Notes under the pieces: generated by a model
Databases searched by the model: none
Told to the model about the DNA's origin: nothing
The model's input: the letters and a program-made list of their open reading frames with translations, nothing else
Origin: an uncultured Bacilli bacterium
Lineage (GTDB): Bacteria > Bacillota_I > Bacilli_A > RF39 > UBA660
Direction of reading: 5' to 3'
DNA: 59,345 nucleotides
Assembly: GCA_944331715.1 (NCBI GenBank)
Contig: CALVIP010000005.1
Coordinates: 1 to 59,345, forward strand
Made by a program: the position numbers and the translations under genes
Shown: positions 50,669 to 59,345 of the stretch, one piece after another
How positions within the stretch are numbered: the first letter of the stretch is position 1
How the letters are laid out: each line of letters begins with the position of its first letter

Positions 50669-50683
50669 GTGCTTCTTTATTTA
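50657..50683. terminator. Bidirectional terminator between Rpn gene and ftsQ
   Basis: AAAGAAGC (50657-50664) pairs with GCTTCTTT (50671-50678). It covers the stop region of the Rpn gene. Confidence 0.7.
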
Positions 50684-51364
50684 TTGCATAATCTGAAAAT
50701 GATTACCTGAATCTAAATATAAATAACCTTTCTTACCATCTAATTGTGGTAGTACATCATTATAATAATTTAATCTTTCAAACTTAGTAATAGTTATATA
50801 AACACTATTACCATCATCCATATAAAGTAAAAATCTCTCTTCATCAATGTCATTAGGGTCATACTTTATTTCACTAATCTTTTCTCTAATACTTAAATCA
50901 ACCCTTTTATAATATTTAATAAATCTATTTAATATCTTCTTGGGTATCTCATTAATTAATCTAGGTATAGTATAAGGAGTCTCTTTATCAAGAGTTACTT
51001 CTTCTTTATTTTCTAAAACATACTTACCATTATCTTCTCTTTTATAAAGAATCTCATATTCGTCTACATTAATCTCTATAATATGATAAAAACTTCTATT
51101 AATATCAACACTCTTAATAAGAGGATTTTCTTTTATATTATTTTTCATAGTTATATTTAATGTCTTATAGAAACTAGGATAATCTGTAAGTCCTGCTAAT
51201 TCTATTATATCATCATCACTAAGTACTTCATTACCTGTAATTATAATATTTTTGACTTTAGTATCAAGAATAAATAAACATGCAAAAACTATTACAGTGA
51301 TTACTATAATAAATATAAAAAATGGTAATAGTCTTAATTTTTTCTTCTTGATTACTTTAGCCAT
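50681..51364 (-). CDS. ftsQ: Cell division protein FtsQ/DivIB
   Basis: 227 aa. Basic cytosolic start (KVIKKKKLR), one TM (LLPFFIFIIVITVIVFACLFI), then the POTRA domain (VKNIIITGNEVLSDDDIIELAGLTDYPSFYK) and the FtsQ beta domain. Part of the divisome, linking septal wall synthesis. It follows murB by 9 bases, the common dcw order murG-murB-divIB. Confidence 0.9.
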   Translation of the reverse strand: MAKVIKKKKLRLLPFFIFIIVITVIVFACLFILDTKVKNIIITGNEVLSDDDIIELAGLTDYPSFYKTLNITMKNNIKENPLIKSVDINRSFYHIIEINVDEYEILYKREDNGKYVLENKEEVTLDKETPYTIPRLINEIPKKILNRFIKYYKRVDLSIREKISEIKYDPNDIDEERFLLYMDDGNSVYITITKFERLNYYNDVLPQLDGKKGYLYLDSGNHFQIMQ

Positions 51365-51373
51365 ATATCACTC

Positions 51374-52282
51374 TTACTCCCAATTTACAAATTCTTGTTC
51401 TACTTTTAAATCTATTCCATAATGTTCTTTAACTGCATCTTTTACAAATAGTATTAAATCATGTATATCTTTAGCACTTGCATTATTTTTATTAATTATA
51501 AAATTAGCATGTATTTCACTAACTTCTGCTCCTCCTTTGGTAAGTCCTTTAAGTCCTAAATCTTCTATTAACTTACCTGATGGATCGGCATTAGGAGGAT
51601 TTCTAAAGACACTACCTGCACTAGGATAGGTTAATGGTTGTGATTTAACACGTCTTTCTCTTCTATCTTTAACAACTTCTTCTAAAGCATTTTTATCACC
51701 TTTTTGTAAGCTTAAAGTTGCTTCTAAACATATATAGTTAGGATGAGACTGTAAGAAACTACTACGATAATGAAAATCCATTTCTTCATTAGTTAGAGTT
51801 ATAATCTTTAAATCATCTGTTAAGACTTTAACAGTTCTAGTAATATAACCCATATCACTTTTATAAGCCCCTGCATTCATATAAACTGCTCCCCCAATTG
51901 TTCCTGGTATACCACAAGCGAATTCTAGTCCTGCTAGCCCTTTTTTAATAGATTCTCTTGCTACTTTCATTAAACTTGCTCCCGCGCCACAAGTTACTTT
52001 GGTACCAAAGAACTCTATTTTATCAAACTCATCTAATTTAATTAAAACTCCTTCATAAGTCTTATCACTAAATAATAGATTACTTCCATTACCAAGTATT
52101 TTATACTTAATATTATATTTTTTTATTAACTTACATAATAATACTAACTTATCAGTATTTTTAGGATATATTATCGCTCTTACTAATCCTCCTACTTTAT
52201 AAGTAGTAAACTTACTAGCGAAAACATCTTTTTGAATCTTTCCTATATCATTAGATTCTACTTCTTTTAAAAACTCCTTCAT
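51374..52282 (-). CDS. murB: UDP-N-acetylenolpyruvoylglucosamine reductase
   Basis: Reduces UDP-GlcNAc-enolpyruvate to UDP-MurNAc with FAD and NADPH. About 302 aa from ATG 52282 (AGGG 9 bases upstream); ATG 52291 inside the murG stop is an alternative. Type II MurB: FTTYKVGGLVRAI, ILGNGSNLLFSD, GLAGLEFACGIPGTIGGAVYMNAGAYKSDM, the active-site Ser in YPSAGSVFRNP, and the Glu in GGAEVSEIHANF. Confidence 0.95.
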   Translation of the reverse strand: MKEFLKEVESNDIGKIQKDVFASKFTTYKVGGLVRAIIYPKNTDKLVLLCKLIKKYNIKYKILGNGSNLLFSDKTYEGVLIKLDEFDKIEFFGTKVTCGAGASLMKVARESIKKGLAGLEFACGIPGTIGGAVYMNAGAYKSDMGYITRTVKVLTDDLKIITLTNEEMDFHYRSSFLQSHPNYICLEATLSLQKGDKNALEEVVKDRRERRVKSQPLTYPSAGSVFRNPPNADPSGKLIEDLGLKGLTKGGAEVSEIHANFIINKNNASAKDIHDLILFVKDAVKEHYGIDLKVEQEFVNWE

Positions 52283-52283
52283 T

Positions 52284-53366
52284 CTACTCATCCCTAACTA
52301 ATTTTAAAATCTCTTCATATATTCTAGATGCACTATCTGTTACTCCTCTTTTTAATAAAGCATTCTTCATACTTTTTAATTTTTCTTTATCATTAAGAGT
52401 CTTATCTAATAGATTAACTAAACTATCTTTATTAAAGTCCTTCTCTTCCAATATTATACATGCTCCATCATCTTCTAGACTCTTAGCATTTACATATTGA
52501 TGATTATTAGTAACATATGGACTAGGTACCATAATAGCAGGTAGTCCTATACTTGTTATTTCTGCAATTGTAGAGGCACCACTTCTAGTTACTATTAAGT
52601 CTGTATCTTTCATTAGTCCTATTAAGTTATCAATAAATGGTACTAATTTTACATTACTACTTAATTTTATATCTTTATAATCATCATAATAGTTTTTACC
52701 TGTTATTAATAAGACTTGATAATCTTTATCTTTAAATAGAGGTAATGCCTCTTTTAACTTCTTAGTCATTGTTAAAGATCCAAGTGAACCCATAACTATT
52801 ATAACAAGTGCTTTATCTTTTTTAAAGCCTAAGGTTGTTTTACTTACCTTTTCTATATCTTTTATCTGTTCACTACGAGGATTTCCTGTATAGATTGTTT
52901 TATCTTTTGGAAAATCTTTAATACTTTCTTTAAAAGATACTAATACTTTATCTACATATCTTGATAGGAATTTATTGGAAACACCTGGTATAGAGTTTTG
53001 TTCATGAATAATTGTTTTTATATTAAGTTTAGATGCAGAATATATAACTGGTGCAGATATATAACCACCAAAGCCTATAACTACATCAGGTTTAAACTTA
53101 ACTAACTCATTCTTAGCTTTCTTTACGGCTCTAAAATATGTTTTCATAACATCTATATTCTTAAAGATATTTTTTCTATTTAGTCCTTTCATCTCTATTC
53201 CTATATAAGGTATTCCTTCTTTTGGTATAATATCTTTTTCCATTCTATCAGTAGTACCAATATAAAGAATCTCTACATCCTTATCTTTTTCTTTAAGTTT
53301 AGATATTAATGCTAAAGCTGGAAAAATATGTCCCCCTGTACCTCCTGCTGTTATAACTACTTTCAT
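52284..53366 (-). CDS. murG: UDP-GlcNAc:lipid I GlcNAc transferase MurG
   Basis: Adds GlcNAc to lipid I, completing lipid II on the inner membrane face. 360 aa. GTGGHIFPALAL at the N-terminus, KPDVVIGFGGYISAPV, IHEQNSIPGVSNKFLS, and the UDP-sugar site TRSGASTIAEITSIGLPAIMVPSPYVTNNHQYVNA. Head of the murG-murB-ftsQ operon, with a preceding phosphohexomutase 39 bases away. Confidence 0.96.
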   Translation of the reverse strand: MKVVITAGGTGGHIFPALALISKLKEKDKDVEILYIGTTDRMEKDIIPKEGIPYIGIEMKGLNRKNIFKNIDVMKTYFRAVKKAKNELVKFKPDVVIGFGGYISAPVIYSASKLNIKTIIHEQNSIPGVSNKFLSRYVDKVLVSFKESIKDFPKDKTIYTGNPRSEQIKDIEKVSKTTLGFKKDKALVIIVMGSLGSLTMTKKLKEALPLFKDKDYQVLLITGKNYYDDYKDIKLSSNVKLVPFIDNLIGLMKDTDLIVTRSGASTIAEITSIGLPAIMVPSPYVTNNHQYVNAKSLEDDGACIILEEKDFNKDSLVNLLDKTLNDKEKLKSMKNALLKRGVTDSASRIYEEILKLVRDE

Positions 53367-53404
53367 TTTTAGTCATCCTTCCTATTATAAGATATGTTTT
53401 TAGT

Positions 53405-54778
53405 TTATTTATTGTACTTAAAGATTAATCCTTCAAATTCATTTTTAATACTTTCAAGTCTTTCTTCAGTAGATGCTTCAAATCTTGCTGTCAAATTTGG
53501 ACCTGTATTAGATGCTCTTACACTAGCCCAAGAATCATCAAATGTTACTCTAACTCCATCTATATTATTATAAGTATAACCTTTTTCTTTGCAATAGTCT
53601 TCTATCTTTTTAACTACATCAAACTTAATCTCATCAGTAGTCTTATATTTTGTCTCTGGAGTAGAATAATATCTATTAATACCATCAAGTAATTCATCTA
53701 TACTCTTATTAGTATTAGATAGTATTTCAAGTAATCTTAACCCTGCATAAATACCACTATCAAAACCTAAGAATTTATCTCTAAAGTAAACATGACCTGA
53801 TAATTCTCCTCCAAAAGCAAGATCTAACTCTTTAACTTTCGCTTTAGTATAAGAGTTACCTGTTCTATAACAATAAGGTGTTCCCCCTAATTTATTTATT
53901 TCATCTTCTAGACTCTTACTACATTTAACATCATAAAGAAATGTCTTATTACTTACTTTATTAATAATATCTCTAATAATTATAATCATATAATAATCTA
54001 TTGGTATAAACTTACCACTAGAAGAAACAACTCCTACTCTATCACCATCTCCATCGAAAGCAAGACCAACATCAAAGTTCTTATCTAAAACAGTCTCTTT
54101 TAACTCATTTAGATTACTTTCAATAGAAGGATCTGGATGATGATTAGGAAAACTTCCATCACTTTCACCATTAATAATAGTATAATCTACATTTACTCTT
54201 TTAAAAACATCATTTAATAGTATAGATGTAGTTCCATTACCAGGATCAAGTACTACTTTAACTTTTCTCTTACCAAAAGATAAATTATCGGTTAAGGCAC
54301 TTAAATAATCTTCTTTTACATCTTTTCTAGTAATAGAACCTTCACCATAATGAAAGTCACCTTTCTTTATAAAGTCATAAAAGTCTTCTATTTCTTTTCC
54401 TTTAGCATTATCATAATCTTTAAAAGCAAATTTAAAACCATTCTCATCTTTAGGATTATGACTTGCAGTTACCATAATACCTGAATCAATACTCAAATCA
54501 ATACATCCAAAATAATACATTGGGGTTGTACATAGTCCTAAATCATAAACATTAACTCCCGTATCGATTAAACCTTGTATCAAGGCTTGATGTAAATCAG
54601 GAGAAGAGATTCTATTATCATGACCTACGACACATTTATCTTTTCCTAAATCTATTAATTTACTACCAAAACCCATTCCTATAGTGTAAGCGGTATCTAC
54701 ATCAATATCAGTAGGAACAACTCCTCTAATATCATAACCTCTAAATATATATTTATTAATATCTTCTTTTATTTTCAT
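53405..54778 (-). CDS. Phosphomannomutase/phosphoglucomutase
   Basis: 457 aa alpha-D-phosphohexomutase. All four marks are visible: phospho-Ser in VTASHNPKDENG, metal loop AFDGDGDRVGV, sugar-binding GGELSGHVYF and phosphate-binding RASNTGPNLTARFEA. Family members interconvert hexose 1- and 6-phosphates; substrate preference (glucose or mannose) cannot be read. Not GlmM (its SHNP and length differ). Upstream of murG, so wall or surface sugar supply is likely. Confidence 0.9.
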   Translation of the reverse strand: MKIKEDINKYIFRGYDIRGVVPTDIDVDTAYTIGMGFGSKLIDLGKDKCVVGHDNRISSPDLHQALIQGLIDTGVNVYDLGLCTTPMYYFGCIDLSIDSGIMVTASHNPKDENGFKFAFKDYDNAKGKEIEDFYDFIKKGDFHYGEGSITRKDVKEDYLSALTDNLSFGKRKVKVVLDPGNGTTSILLNDVFKRVNVDYTIINGESDGSFPNHHPDPSIESNLNELKETVLDKNFDVGLAFDGDGDRVGVVSSSGKFIPIDYYMIIIIRDIINKVSNKTFLYDVKCSKSLEDEINKLGGTPYCYRTGNSYTKAKVKELDLAFGGELSGHVYFRDKFLGFDSGIYAGLRLLEILSNTNKSIDELLDGINRYYSTPETKYKTTDEIKFDVVKKIEDYCKEKGYTYNNIDGVRVTFDDSWASVRASNTGPNLTARFEASTEERLESIKNEFEGLIFKYNK

Positions 54779-54861
54779 AAATATTCCTTTCTAACTATAA
54801 AGTATATCATCTTTTTTAACATTTATATTAGTCTTTAAAGCATTTCTACATAACTTGACAA

Positions 54862-55590
54862 TTATTTTTGCTTCTTTTTTATTCCTTTTATACTATATCT
54901 TTTTAATTTACTAAGAGGGTTATTATAATCACTAGTATTAATCCAAGGGAAGGCATTTAACATATGTCTAACAAAGAAATTAGTTTTAATATCACGTTTC
55001 TTAGTAAGTTCTTCTCTTATTAGTTTTGTAAGTTCAGCGGTTACATCCCTACTTTTAAATTTTCGTGATGATACTTTAACTTGATAAAGAGTTCTAATAG
55101 TAATAATAACATCAGCGATAAAAATGAACATTAAAATAAAAGAAACTATTCTAAGAACCATTATAGGAAGTTTATCTAGTGTCGATATTACTAAAGGATT
55201 AAGGACATAAGTAAAGAATACACCCCCTATACCAAATAAAAAGGCATTATATAAGCAAACTCTTCCTTCAATATTAAATCTTCTATCACTATAATCCCAC
55301 CATCTTGCTTTAAATATCTTTTCTAAGACATAACTAGTAATATATTCTACAGTAGTACAAACAAAAGCACTCATAACAAAAACTGTAATTAAATCAGATT
55401 TATATCTTATAATAAATGATCCCATCAATAAACAACATATTCCATATATTGGTAAATATGGTCCTAAGAAGAAACCTCTATTTAAAACTAGTTTTTTAGA
55501 ATTTATTGAACAACTAATAATCTCGGCAATATAACCTACAAACGAATAAATAATAAATAAAAGAAAAATATAACAAATTTTATCTAACAT
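54862..55590 (-). CDS. CmpB-type putative ABC-transporter type IV membrane protein
   Basis: 242 aa from ATG 55590 (AGGTG upstream; the longer frame lies in the ZIP gene). Six hydrophobic segments. Signature of PF06541: YSFVGYIAEIISCSI, NRGFFLGPYLPIYG, TVEYITSYVLEKIFKARWWDYSDRRFNIEGRVCLYNA. The tail is basic and cytosolic. Role unknown in the family. Starts 9 bases after the ZIP gene ends: same operon. Confidence 0.82.
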   Translation of the reverse strand: MLDKICYIFLLFIIYSFVGYIAEIISCSINSKKLVLNRGFFLGPYLPIYGICCLLMGSFIIRYKSDLITVFVMSAFVCTTVEYITSYVLEKIFKARWWDYSDRRFNIEGRVCLYNAFLFGIGGVFFTYVLNPLVISTLDKLPIMVLRIVSFILMFIFIADVIITIRTLYQVKVSSRKFKSRDVTAELTKLIREELTKKRDIKTNFFVRHMLNAFPWINTSDYNNPLSKLKRYSIKGIKKKQK

Positions 55591-55598
55591 AATAACAC

Positions 55599-56348
55599 CT
55601 AACCTATAAGCATTGCAAGTAATGCAATGACAACACCACAACTTAACCCAATAATAGTAATTTTCTTATCAGAAGTCTTCTTAACTTTAGGATATAACTC
55701 AAAGATAATAATATATAAAAGCATACCTATAGTAAGAGCAAGCAAAGAACCTATTACAATATCACTGACAGTATTAATATTTAATAAGTAAAGTAATAAT
55801 CCTCCTACAAAACTAGAAATAAATAAAGAGATTATGCAAAATAGATATTTACCTAGTTTTTCATCATTATTTAATGTTGTAGTAATAATTATTCCTAAAG
55901 GTATATTATGAAGTCCTACTCCTAAAGCCATCATTATACCTAAATTAATATCATTAGTGGCAGTTAAATAAATAGCCATACCTTCGACAAAGTTATGAAT
56001 GATTAAGGCAATAGTTGCAAGAACTCCAATATGAACAATATTTTTCTTCTCTTCTTTCTTAGTCATCTTAACATCTTCATGCTCTGGGATAAAATCATCT
56101 ATTATTTTAAAGATTAAAAGTCCAAGACAAGTAAAGAGAATAAATAGATAAATGTGTTTAATTCCTAAATGCTCTATAGTATGCCCTAATAAATCTGTTA
56201 GTATTAGCATTGTGAGAATTGAAAGGGCAAAGGCAAAGATAAAGTCTAAGACTTTCTTTTGTTTCTTTAAAAAGAATGCTATTATAACTCCAATAATGAT
56301 AAAAAATCCTAATAAGAATGTTATAAATAAAGCAAGAGTATTATGCAT
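55599..56348 (-). CDS. ZIP family metal transporter
   Basis: 249 aa, about eight TM segments. Metal-binding TM4 and TM5 are clear: ALIIHNFVEGMAIYL and GVGLHNIPLGIIITT. A cytosolic loop before TM4 holds PEHEDVKMTKKEE. It probably brings in Zn or Mn. The upstream region carries two GCAC(C/T)TAGGTGC palindromes, likely sites for a metal-responsive repressor (inference). Confidence 0.85.
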   Translation of the reverse strand: MHNTLALFITFLLGFFIIIGVIIAFFLKKQKKVLDFIFAFALSILTMLILTDLLGHTIEHLGIKHIYLFILFTCLGLLIFKIIDDFIPEHEDVKMTKKEEKKNIVHIGVLATIALIIHNFVEGMAIYLTATNDINLGIMMALGVGLHNIPLGIIITTTLNNDEKLGKYLFCIISLFISSFVGGLLLYLLNINTVSDIVIGSLLALTIGMLLYIIIFELYPKVKKTSDKKITIIGLSCGVVIALLAMLIG

Positions 56349-56429
56349 AAGTTATCACCTCTTTAAATACGTTTTTTACAAATTCATATAATAAACAGTT
56401 TTTGTTTCAATTACCATTTCATAAATTTT

Positions 56430-56462
56430 GCACTTAGGTGCAAAATTTATGCACCTAGGTGC
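56430..56462. promoter_or_regulatory. Twin palindromic operator upstream of the ZIP gene
   Basis: GCACTTAGGTGC (56430-56441) and GCACCTAGGTGC (56451-56462), the second a perfect 12-bp palindrome. Centres are 21 bases apart, two helical turns, so two dimers could bind the same face. Confidence 0.6.
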
Positions 56463-56479
56463 ACAAATTATTAGACAAT

Positions 56480-57295
56480 CTAAAATATTACTGTTAAAAT
56501 AACAATTATTGCAAGGATAATACGATAAATCATAAATAGTTTAAAGTCATGTTTTTTAAGATATTGTAGTAAGAATTTAATACAAATTAAACCAGTAACA
56601 AATGATACAACAATTCCTAAAATAAAGATAGCCCAATTTTCCATAATTAATGAAACTGCTCCATCATCAAGTAATTGTAGAACACATGCTCCTAGAACAA
56701 CTGGTGCTGATAAATAAAATGAAAACTTAGCGGCACTTTCTCTATCTACTTTTAAACATCTTGCACTAGCGATAGTTGTACCACTACGAGAAAAACCTGG
56801 TATTAGGGCAAAGACTTGAGAACAACCAATAATAATAGCATCTTTAAAAGATATTTCTTTTGTATTTTTCTCTTCTTTACAGTTTTTATCTACTAAATAA
56901 ATGATAATACCCATAACTATTAAGGCAGTAGCGATTAATAAGTAATTAGTCCTAATAGCATTCTCTATTGTCTCTTCAAATAAAACTCCAACGATAGCGG
57001 CAGGAATAGTTGCAACTACTATTTGCCAGAATAGTTTACCATCTTTATCTTTAACACCTTTAGTAAAACCTTTTATAACCATGTTTAAAAAGTCTTTAAA
57101 GAAGAACACTGCTATTGCCAGTAATGTACCTAAGTGTAAAGCTAAATCAAAACATAAAGCTACTTTACTAGACATATCTGTACCTATTCCAAAAAGGTCT
57201 CTAAAAACAATTAGATGAGCACTACTTGAAATAGGTAAAAACTCCGCAATTCCCTGAATGATTCCTAAAATGATTGTATTAATAATATCTGTCAT
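56480..57295 (-). CDS. uppP: Undecaprenyl-diphosphatase UppP (BacA)
   Basis: Recycles the lipid carrier for peptidoglycan and wall polymers; confers bacitracin tolerance. 271 aa, eight TM-type segments. Family motifs GIAEFLPISSSAHLI (residues about 15-30) with the catalytic Glu and Ser, and PGFSRSGTTIASARCL (the second BacA motif with Arg). Downstream the ZIP gene is separated by the twin palindrome. Confidence 0.95.
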   Translation of the reverse strand: MTDIINTIILGIIQGIAEFLPISSSAHLIVFRDLFGIGTDMSSKVALCFDLALHLGTLLAIAVFFFKDFLNMVIKGFTKGVKDKDGKLFWQIVVATIPAAIVGVLFEETIENAIRTNYLLIATALIVMGIIIYLVDKNCKEEKNTKEISFKDAIIIGCSQVFALIPGFSRSGTTIASARCLKVDRESAAKFSFYLSAPVVLGACVLQLLDDGAVSLIMENWAIFILGIVVSFVTGLICIKFLLQYLKKHDFKLFMIYRIILAIIVILTVIF

Positions 57296-57403
57296 AATTA
57301 ACCTCTTTTCTACTAGTTAAGTATACCATTAAAATATGATAAAAGAAAGTAGAATAAAACTATTAGACATTTATAAACACAAGAAATTTATCTTAAATTA
57401 ATA

Positions 57404-57450
57404 AAGGGACTGAGCAGAAATGAATATTTCTATTTTTTACTCAATCCCTT
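57404..57450 (-). terminator. Hairpin terminator of the second Rpn gene
   Basis: AAGGGACTGAG (57404-57414) pairs with CTCAATCCCTT (57440-57450) with one mismatch, enclosing a smaller AGAAA/TTTCT hairpin. Confidence 0.6.
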
Positions 57451-57462
57451 AATGTTTACTTA

Positions 57463-58269
57463 CTACATCAATGCTGTTATTTGTTTTTTAGAAAGCCCTG
57501 TCGCTTTCATTATATCTTTAACAGATAAATTCATTTTAAGAAGATTCTTTGCAATAGTTTTTTTCTCATTATTAGCCCCTTCTTTTCTAGCAGAATTTAC
57601 TTCTTTCTTATGTACTATCTCTGCATCATAAAGCATTCCAAATTTATCATCTAAACCTAATTCTTTTAACTTCTCCATAATTATCCTCCCTTCTTCTAAA
57701 TCACCTACTATTTTTTCCATCTCTTCGTAAGAGTTTGCTGTTAACATAGATAAGTAAGTTTCATATTTGTTAGTTCCATTATATCTTATTCCTTTGTAAT
57801 TTAAAAGATATATATCTATAATATTTAAATTTTTTAATATTTTTGCATATTTGGGATCTTGCAACTTATAATCTATTAAACTATTACCTTTCTTGCCATC
57901 ATTTCCTACTTTATTATTTAAATTAATTTGGGTTACATATCTTTCATCATAATCTTCTCCTGATAAGTAACCATAACCCGCTAATCTTAAAGCATAGTAT
58001 AGATTCTTTGTTAAAGTGTATTCGTGAATAAATTGATTTAATTCTAGATTAATAATTTGTTTTCCTTTTTCATAAATTAAATCTGCTCTATAATCTTTAA
58101 TTTTATTACCAGTATTCATTTCTGGGTCAACTAACTTATATATTGTTAAATCAATACCAGTTTTAAATCTAATAATATCTTCATAGAACCAACTATAACG
58201 TTTATCTTTAAGTAAAGCTTTAGCAGTTGTATCTGCTAATAAGGAAATAAATCTTGGGACTTTATTCAT
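57463..58269 (-). CDS. Rpn/PDDEXK-family nuclease or transposase-like protein
   Basis: 268 aa from ATG 58269 (AGAAGGAGGA just upstream). The longer frame is not supported. Paralogue of 49793-50668: FISLLADTTAKALL, DYRADLIYEKGKQIINLELNQF (nuclease Asp and Glu), LNYKGIRYNGTNKYETYLSMLTANSYEEM, LGLDDKFGMLYD and a HTH-like end (SVKDIMKATGLSKKQITAL). The proteins are similar along their length. Copies this close suggest duplication. Confidence 0.82.
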   Translation of the reverse strand: MNKVPRFISLLADTTAKALLKDKRYSWFYEDIIRFKTGIDLTIYKLVDPEMNTGNKIKDYRADLIYEKGKQIINLELNQFIHEYTLTKNLYYALRLAGYGYLSGEDYDERYVTQINLNNKVGNDGKKGNSLIDYKLQDPKYAKILKNLNIIDIYLLNYKGIRYNGTNKYETYLSMLTANSYEEMEKIVGDLEEGRIIMEKLKELGLDDKFGMLYDAEIVHKKEVNSARKEGANNEKKTIAKNLLKMNLSVKDIMKATGLSKKQITALM

Positions 58270-58594
58270 ATAATTCCTCCTTCTGCAATACTTATAGCAC
58301 ACTCTATAAATGATTGCAAAAAGGCAATTTGCAAAATTCAAGAAAAATAAGTCTTCAATTTACTATTTTCTCTAGATGAATTTTAAATATTCATATCAAA
58401 AATTACTTGAATTTATAAAATTTATGCTTTTTTAAGAAATTTTAAATTTCCTCCTTTCGCCATCTTTTACACATCGCCTCTTATATTTATATATGTATCA
58501 CAATAGATAACTTGTGTCAATAGAAAATAGGTAAAAATTAGGTAATATTCTGAATACTATTATTAAAAACAAAAACTTAAAAAATAGTCAAAAG
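58270..58594. other. Gene-free upstream region of the second Rpn gene
   Basis: About 325 bases, very AT-rich. A minus-strand promoter-like TTGACA (about 58516-58521) with TACATA 17 bases on, and a strong AAAGGAGG (about 58453) with no useful start codon after it. The motif TCTCTAGAYGAATTT occurs here (58371) and also upstream of the first Rpn gene (49658). Confidence 0.4.
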
Positions 58595-58622
58595 AAATAG
58601 TATAGCCTAAACTATACTATTT
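58595..58622 (-). terminator. Terminator of the pyrophosphatase gene
   Basis: AAATAGTATAG (58595-58605) pairs perfectly with CTATACTATTT (58612-58622); read on minus it is followed by CTTTTG. Confidence 0.75.
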
Positions 58623-59345
58623 CTCAAAACTTGCCATTATTACAGGCACAACATTCTTCTTACGAGATACACAGTCTTGTAGGTATTCTCCTTCACTCAT
58701 CTCTTTATCATAAGCATTATCCATTATATCTTTAGCTTTCCTATTAAATAGGACATAAGAACCATTCTTAATAATATCTGTTATATATAAAGCAATTAAT
58801 GAATAGTTATTACCTTCTGCTTCTCTATCTAAAGTATCAAGATATGAATCCATATCTTTTTTAATATCATCAAAGTTAGTAGTAAAGAATTGTCCTATAC
58901 CTAAAGTCTTATCATCTACAGTATATAGTTTAAAGTCATTATATAGTACATCTTCATGACTCATACCATCAAGTGATGTACCTGCTTTAATTAAATTAAG
59001 ACCATATTCTTCATAATTAACTTCTGCAATACTAGATAACTCTTTAACTGCTTTTCTATCTAATTCTGTAGTTGTAGGTGATTTAAGGATTAAAGTATCT
59101 GATAGAATTCCTGATAACATCATACCAGCGATTTCTTTAGGTATTTCAATATTTCTTTCTTTATATAAAGAATAGATAATTGTATTACTTGAACCTACTG
59201 CCATATTTCTAAAGTTAATAGGACTAGTAGTAGATAGACTACTTAAGTTATGATGATCTACTATCTCAACAATCTCTGCTTCATCTAGACCTTCAGCACT
59301 TTGTTTCGCTTCATTATGGTCTACTAATATTACTTTCTTAGGATT
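58617..59345 (-). CDS. ppaC: Manganese-dependent inorganic pyrophosphatase (N-terminus outside window)
   Basis: Hydrolyses pyrophosphate with Mn. DHH family. The frame is open to base 59345, so about 243 residues are seen. The first Met in view (59204) is internal: before it come VILVDHNE and EIVEIVDHHNLSSL, the DHH metal site. After it GSSNTIIYSLYKE, AGMMLSGILSDTLILKSPTTT, and the DHHA2 domain with FNRKAKDIM. Type II fold. Start and any CBS insert cannot be judged. Confidence 0.9.
   Translation of the reverse strand, partial: NPKKVILVDHNEAKQSAEGLDEAEIVEIVDHHNLSSLSTTSPINFRNMAVGSSNTIIYSLYKERNIEIPKEIAGMMLSGILSDTLILKSPTTTELDRKAVKELSSIAEVNYEEYGLNLIKAGTSLDGMSHEDVLYNDFKLYTVDDKTLGIGQFFTTNFDDIKKDMDSYLDTLDREAEGNNYSLIALYITDIIKNGSYVLFNRKAKDIMDNAYDKEMSEGEYLQDCVSRKKNVVPVIMASFEK

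Noticed and set aside
1-59345. CRISPR arrays or cas genes
   Set aside because: No regularly spaced repeats and no Cas-like ORFs seen. The repeats present are terminators, tandem duplications and the DGR blocks.

Overview
The window is a stretch of a very AT-rich bacterial chromosome. TGG is used for tryptophan and TGA as a stop (code 11). Gene content and order point to the Bacillota, probably a Bacilli-type lineage (gut Erysipelotrichia/RF39-like groups are plausible; this is inference). The main clues are a xerD-deoB pair, a tkt-sirA-yneF run as in Bacillus subtilis, lexA with a divergent small membrane gene, a glmS ribozyme, class B sortase, Gram-positive SOS boxes and intrinsic terminators.

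Layout. 1-9.9 kb: housekeeping and small genes: mnmA end, an HTH regulator, a DUF1540 peptide, xerD-deoB, a lone CHC2 zinc-finger protein, tmcAL-gmk, pyk. 9.9-11.9 kb: a predicted type I toxin-antitoxin locus, a PepC-like cysteine peptidase gene and a second, orphan antitoxin-like RNA. 11.9-18.7 kb: mutM, a formyltransferase-like gene, polA and a 52-aa membrane protein, divergent from lexA across two SOS boxes; then tcdA. 18.8-26.5 kb: five tRNAs begin here (Glu, Gln, Thr in this part), a PepC-like pseudopeptidase whose catalytic Cys is Ser, gltX, a second type I toxin-antitoxin locus, and tkt-sirA-yneF.

26.5-32 kb: an accessory island just after tRNA-Thr, with a mobilisation-like remnant, a transglutaminase-like protein, DUF3841 and DUF1835 proteins, a pseudogene and an IS200/IS605 element. 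32.6-43.9 kb: a surface protein beside a class B sortase, tRNA-Arg, the glmS ribozyme and glmS, a kinase-like protein, tRNA-Met, a GDPD, a pentapeptide protein and an SDR. 44-47.4 kb: an AAA_14/DUF4143 ATPase between two copies of a terminator hairpin, and a two-component system.

47.6-49.5 kb: the most striking gene, a TasA-like membrane-anchored protein with two DUF6273-like domains. Each carries a GC-rich block identical at the nucleotide level except at AAY-type codons. This is the signature of a diversity-generating retroelement (DGR) writing two variable regions in one gene. No reverse transcriptase or template repeat lies in the window. 49.8-59.3 kb: two paralogous Rpn/PDDEXK nucleases around a cell-wall and division cluster (ftsQ, murB, murG), a phosphohexomutase, CmpB-like and ZIP membrane proteins, undecaprenyl-diphosphatase, and the end of a Mn-dependent pyrophosphatase.

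All calls come from reading the sequence; no database search was run.
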